This document shows, in pieces, positions 6,646-8,834 of a stretch of DNA of 8,834 nt. The position numbers and the translations under genes are program-made. Each line of letters starts with the position of its first letter. Within the stretch, counting starts at the first letter, position 1. The notes under the pieces were generated by a model. That model made no database searches, was not told the origin of the DNA, and saw only the letters and a list, made by a program, of their open reading frames with translations. This stretch comes from an uncultured Clostridia bacterium (lineage in GTDB: Bacteria > Bacillota > Clostridia > Oscillospirales > Oscillospiraceae): NCBI GenBank assembly GCA_945926565.1, contig CAMELY010000056.1, forward strand, positions 1-8,834, written 5' to 3'.

Positions 6646-6900
6646 TCAGGCCTCCAGCTTGGAGTAGACCACCTTGGAGGAGACGCCCTCCAGGCGGCCC
6701 ACCTTGCCGGAGAGGGCGGAGATGGCGTCTCCGGGTGCGTCCAGCATGACACTGATCAGGTTGACCCCCCGCTTGGGGTAAGGCAGTCCCATCCGGCCGA
6801 TCACATAGGGGCCGTACTGGTGGAGCAGCTCGTTCAAAGCGGGTACGGAGTCCGGATTCTCTACGACAATGGCTAGCAGGGCCACACGGGTCTCTTGCAT
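6646..6900 (-). CDS. TM1266-like putative iron-only hydrogenase system regulator
   Basis: This small protein of 84 residues resembles the TM1266 family (putative iron-only hydrogenase system regulator), an ACT/NikR-C-like ferredoxin-fold domain. The family pattern is seen along the whole length: VALLAIVVEN at the start, NELLH (23-27), IGRMGLPYP (34-42), a second strand VNLISVMLD, and SALSGKVGRLEGV (61-73). It has no DNA-binding domain of its own, so it probably acts by binding a ligand or a partner protein. Start: ATG at 6900, with GAGGTG about six bases upstream; a longer reading would enter the preceding gene. It lies between the VOC gene (29-base gap) and the dehydrogenase (7-base gap) and is clearly cotranscribed with both. 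No hydrogenase or HydE, HydF or HydG gene is present in the window. The family call is from memory of the motif. Confidence 0.8.
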   Translation of the reverse strand: MQETRVALLAIVVENPDSVPALNELLHQYGPYVIGRMGLPYPKRGVNLISVMLDAPGDAISALSGKVGRLEGVSSKVVYSKLEA

Positions 6901-6929
6901 ATGGTTCACCTCAATTTTCTCACGTTCGA

Positions 6930-7298
6930 TCAGCGGGTCGGTATTACTTCGAGCCAATAGCCGTCGGGGTCTGCAATGAAATAGATGCCCATGGCCGGGT
7001 TCTCAAAGCAGATGCAGCCCATCTCCCGGTGCCTGGCGTGGGCGGCCTCGAAATCATCCACCCGGAAGGCCAGATGGAACTCGCACTCGCCCAGGTCGTA
7101 TTTCTGGGGGTGATCTCTCAGCCAGGTCAGCTCCAGCTGGAAGTCGGACTGGTCATTGCCCATATAGACGATGATGAAGGATCCGTCCGCCGCCTCCTTG
7201 CGGCTGACCTCATGAAGCCCCAGTGCCTGCTCGTAAAAGGTCATGGAGGCGGTCAGGTCGGACACATTATAGTTCTCGTGAATCATCTGAAAGCGCAT
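6930..7298 (-). CDS. VOC-family, glyoxalase I-like protein
   Basis: This small metalloenzyme of 122 residues has two beta-alpha-beta-beta-beta modules. The four metal-ligand positions of bacterial glyoxalase I all seem present: His7 (IHENYNV), Glu56 (FQLELTW), His75 (EFHLAFRV) and Glu117 (YWLEVIP), with spacing close to E. coli GlxI. NVSDLTASMTFYEQALGL and YFIADPDGYWLEV are typical of lactoylglutathione lyases. It would convert a methylglyoxal-thiol adduct to a lactoyl-thiol. Many Clostridia lack glutathione, so the thiol or even the substrate may differ. Start: ATG at 7298 behind a GAGGAGGG ribosome site. It is the first gene of the three-gene operon with the TM1266-like protein and the D-LDH-like enzyme. 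Confidence 0.88.
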   Translation of the reverse strand: MRFQMIHENYNVSDLTASMTFYEQALGLHEVSRKEAADGSFIIVYMGNDQSDFQLELTWLRDHPQKYDLGECEFHLAFRVDDFEAAHARHREMGCICFENPAMGIYFIADPDGYWLEVIPTR

Positions 7299-7322
7299 AA
7301 AACGCCCTCCTCTTCGGTATCA

Positions 7323-7336
7323 GTCTGCCGTCTGCC
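7323..7336 (-). repeat. Tandem 7-base repeat in the VOC operon leader
   Basis: GGCAGAC occurs twice in a row on the minus strand (GTCTGCC twice on the plus strand). It lies just downstream of the predicted transcription start and upstream of the ribosome site. It may be chance or part of a binding site; nothing more can be said. Confidence 0.3.
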
Positions 7337-7345
7337 GGCAAGCCG

Positions 7346-7374
7346 ATTATACCAAAAAGGAGGGAGAGATGCAA
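7346..7374 (-). promoter_or_regulatory. Extended -10 promoter of the VOC / TM1266-like / D-LDH operon
   Basis: On the minus strand a perfect TATAAT (7346-7351) is preceded by TG (7353-7354), forming TGnTATAAT. TTGCAT (7369-7374) lies 17 bases upstream as a -35 box. Transcription would start near 7339, giving a leader of about 40 bases. The -35 box begins four bases after the VanZ-like stop codon. The -35 box, spacer length and extended -10 are the same as in the promoter at 3801-3829. Confidence 0.75.
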
Positions 7375-7377
7375 TGT

Positions 7378-8076
7378 TTACCCATAGAGGAGCCAGGCCA
7401 GCCAGCTGCCCCGATAGAGCAGAAATCTGCCCAGAAAGACCAGCGCCACTGTCTGCGCCGGGCCCACCGGCCACCGAAGCTGCTGCTCCGGCTTCCACCG
7501 GGCAAGGCAGGTGAAGAGCCGGAAGGCCAGCCAGCCCAGCACTGTCCCCAGTGTGTTCATGATAAGATCATCCACATCGGTAGCCCTGAGATTGCACAGT
7601 TGACTCAGCTCGATGAGCAGAGAGAAGGCCAAACCGGAAACCAGAATCGCGTCAGGCCGGTTCAGCCGCTCCCAAAGCAGTGGGAGCAGAAAGCCCAGGG
7701 GCATCCCCAGCAGCAGGTTGAGGGCATAGCCCAGTGGACTGATGCCCTGGGAAAAGGGGAGCAGGTTGACCTCCCCTCCCCCCAGGGAAATCCCGTGGTA
7801 AAGGGCCTCCCAGAGAGTGCCCGCTCCGGTGACCTGGAAGGCCAAGGCCAGATACAGGCCAAAGAGGGCCATCCAGACCCAGCGGGAGCCGTTGACCAGG
7901 GCTGTGCCCTGCCGCTCCCGGTACCGTCCGTTCAGCGCCAGGGCGATCACCCAGGGCAGCAGACTGCATCCCAGCTCATAGGCCATCAGACCCGCGTCCC
8001 GGATATCCCCGCTCAGAGCGGAGCAGAACAGGAAAAAAGCCAGGGCGCAGAGCAGAATCAGACAGAGCAGCAGCAT
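7378..8076 (-). CDS. VanZ-like membrane protein
   Basis: This is an integral membrane protein of 232 residues. The VanZ core is clear: NLLPF (104-108), GYALNLLLGMPLGFLLPLLW, then SLLIELSQL (153-160) with Glu156 and Gln159, Arg164, DVDDLIMNTLG (167-177) with Asp170 and Asn174, and GWLAF. About six or seven membrane segments are visible: near 1-20, 31-49, 65-81, 115-134, 143-160, 171-190 and 207-230. VanZ itself gives low-level teicoplanin resistance by an unsettled mechanism, and most VanZ-like proteins are uncharacterised, so no resistance role is claimed. Start: ATG at 8076 with AAAGGAGA about five bases upstream. It begins 22 bases after the histidine kinase stop, so the two are probably cotranscribed. 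The TAA stop lies directly before the next operon's promoter. Confidence 0.87.
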   Translation of the reverse strand: MLLLCLILLCALAFFLFCSALSGDIRDAGLMAYELGCSLLPWVIALALNGRYRERQGTALVNGSRWVWMALFGLYLALAFQVTGAGTLWEALYHGISLGGGEVNLLPFSQGISPLGYALNLLLGMPLGFLLPLLWERLNRPDAILVSGLAFSLLIELSQLCNLRATDVDDLIMNTLGTVLGWLAFRLFTCLARWKPEQQLRWPVGPAQTVALVFLGRFLLYRGSWLAWLLYG

Positions 8077-8098
8077 ACAGTCTCCTTTCCGGGCTTTT

Positions 8099-8834
8099 CT
8101 ACCCGATCTCGTTCAGAAAAGCCCCCAGAGGATCTGCCGGCGTCTCCCCTTCCGCCGGGGCGGACGGGGCAGCGGGCTCAGGCAGCGTCAGCTTTGTCTC
8201 CGGCTGCTCCGGCTGCGGCCCTCCCTGGGGCAGGGTGACGATGGCCTTGAACAGGTCGCCGTCCACCACCAGGTCAAAGCTGCCCTTCTGGGCGGTGGTC
8301 AGATTGCGGGCGATGGAGAGGCCCAGGCCGCTGCCCTCGGTGGAGCGGGCGCTGTCTCCCCGGACAAAGCGCTTCATCAGCTCGTCGGCAGGGACGTTGA
8401 GGGGGTCGGCGGAGATATTCTTCACCGTTACCGTGCAGGTTCCCCTCCCCGCCGTCACATCCAGATAGACCCGGGTGCCGGGCATGGCGTATTTCGTGCA
8501 GTTGCCCAGCAGATTGTCCAGTATCCGCCACAGGTGCCGGCCGTCCGCCAGGACAGTGCAGGGCTCCTTGGGCGCAGAGATCACCGGGGTGAGGCCTGCC
8601 TGGGCCAGCCGCTCCTCATATTCCGCCGCCGCCTGATTCACCAGCTGGGAGAGATCCAGCCGCTCCAGCTGGACGGCGATGGTGCCGCTGGCCGCCTTGG
8701 AGGCCTCCACCAGATCCTCCGTCAGCGTCTTCAGTCGCTGGCTCTTCCGGTCCAGCACGTCGATATAGCCCCGGACCGTCTCGTCCTGGATATCCGCCTT
8801 TTTCAGCAGGTCCACATAGTTGATGATGGAGGTC
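8099..8834 (-). CDS. Sensor histidine kinase, C-terminal part (5' end outside window)
   Basis: About 245 residues of a two-component sensor kinase are seen, reading into the window from beyond base 8834. The first visible residues, TSIINYVDLL, belong to the HisKA dimerisation helix just after the phospho-accepting His, so that His and the sensor domain are off the window. The second HisKA helix follows (YIDVLDRKSQRLKTLTEDLV). The ATP-binding domain has an N box (RILDNLLGNCTKYA) and a G2 box (STEGSGLGLSIARNL). The usual DxGxG G1 box is replaced by KNISADPLN followed by ELMKRFVRGD, a variant I recall as common in clostridial kinases. Last come about 45 Pro/Glu/Ala-rich residues ending GAFLNEIG, beyond the normal catalytic domain. 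A GTG at 8815 is not the start, because the frame stays open and conserved upstream. The partner response regulator is not in the window. Confidence 0.9.
   Translation of the reverse strand, partial: TSIINYVDLLKKADIQDETVRGYIDVLDRKSQRLKTLTEDLVEASKAASGTIAVQLERLDLSQLVNQAAAEYEERLAQAGLTPVISAPKEPCTVLADGRHLWRILDNLLGNCTKYAMPGTRVYLDVTAGRGTCTVTVKNISADPLNVPADELMKRFVRGDSARSTEGSGLGLSIARNLTTAQKGSFDLVVDGDLFKAIVTLPQGGPQPEQPETKLTLPEPAAPSAPAEGETPADPLGAFLNEIG

Noticed and set aside
5427..6749. A 440-codon open frame on the plus strand
   Set aside because: It runs opposite the D-LDH-like gene, which has all catalytic residues, and crosses the terminator hairpin. No ribosome site or recognisable domain.
5652..8076. 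A glycopeptide-resistance (van) gene cluster
   Set aside because: Only a VanZ-like and a VanH-like gene are present, in separate transcription units. The ligase and dipeptidase are missing and both families are common outside resistance clusters.
7369..8238. A 289-codon plus-strand open frame
   Set aside because: It is opposite the VanZ-like gene and the end of the kinase; its Gln/Pro-rich translation has no domain.

Overview
The window looks like a piece of chromosome from a GC-rich anaerobic Firmicute, most likely a gut Clostridia lineage such as Oscillospiraceae (Flavonifractor/Lawsonibacter-like). This rests on the GGAGG-type Shine-Dalgarno sites, the sigma-A-like promoters, the VanZ-like and TM1266-like proteins, and a histidine kinase of a style common in that group. 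The taxonomic call is inference from protein style, not from a marker gene. Nine protein genes are visible, one of them cut by the right edge. No rRNA, tRNA, CRISPR array or insertion sequence was seen, and no gap between genes exceeds 300 bases.

Left part (34-3788): a molybdate-type ABC importer operon, modA-modB-modC, is read leftward, with one-base gaps at both gene junctions. A LysR-type regulator is read rightward from the other side of a 153-base control region. That region holds two well-formed promoters that overlap and face each other. It also holds a T-N11-A dyad centred about 63 bases upstream of the predicted modA start, the usual place for a LysR-type activator. The layout suggests that the regulator controls molybdate (or tungstate) uptake and possibly its own gene.

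Middle (3789-5640): a monocistronic rightward gene encodes a large polytopic membrane protein of unknown function with an N-terminal STNDD motif. It starts at GTG behind an extended -10 promoter whose -10 box lies inside a perfect 7-bp dyad. It ends at a strong hairpin that also serves the converging operon on the other side.

Right part (5652-8834): all genes are read leftward. A histidine kinase (its 5' end outside the window) is followed 22 bases later by a VanZ-like membrane protein. A fresh extended -10 promoter then begins directly behind the VanZ stop codon and drives a tight three-gene operon: a glyoxalase-I-like VOC protein, a small TM1266-like (iron-only hydrogenase system) putative regulator, and a D-lactate-dehydrogenase-like 2-hydroxyacid dehydrogenase. 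This operon couples D-lactate or 2-hydroxyacid chemistry to a protein family normally tied to FeFe-hydrogenase, which suggests a role in fermentative redox balance. It is the most interesting gene grouping here, although every single family is known.
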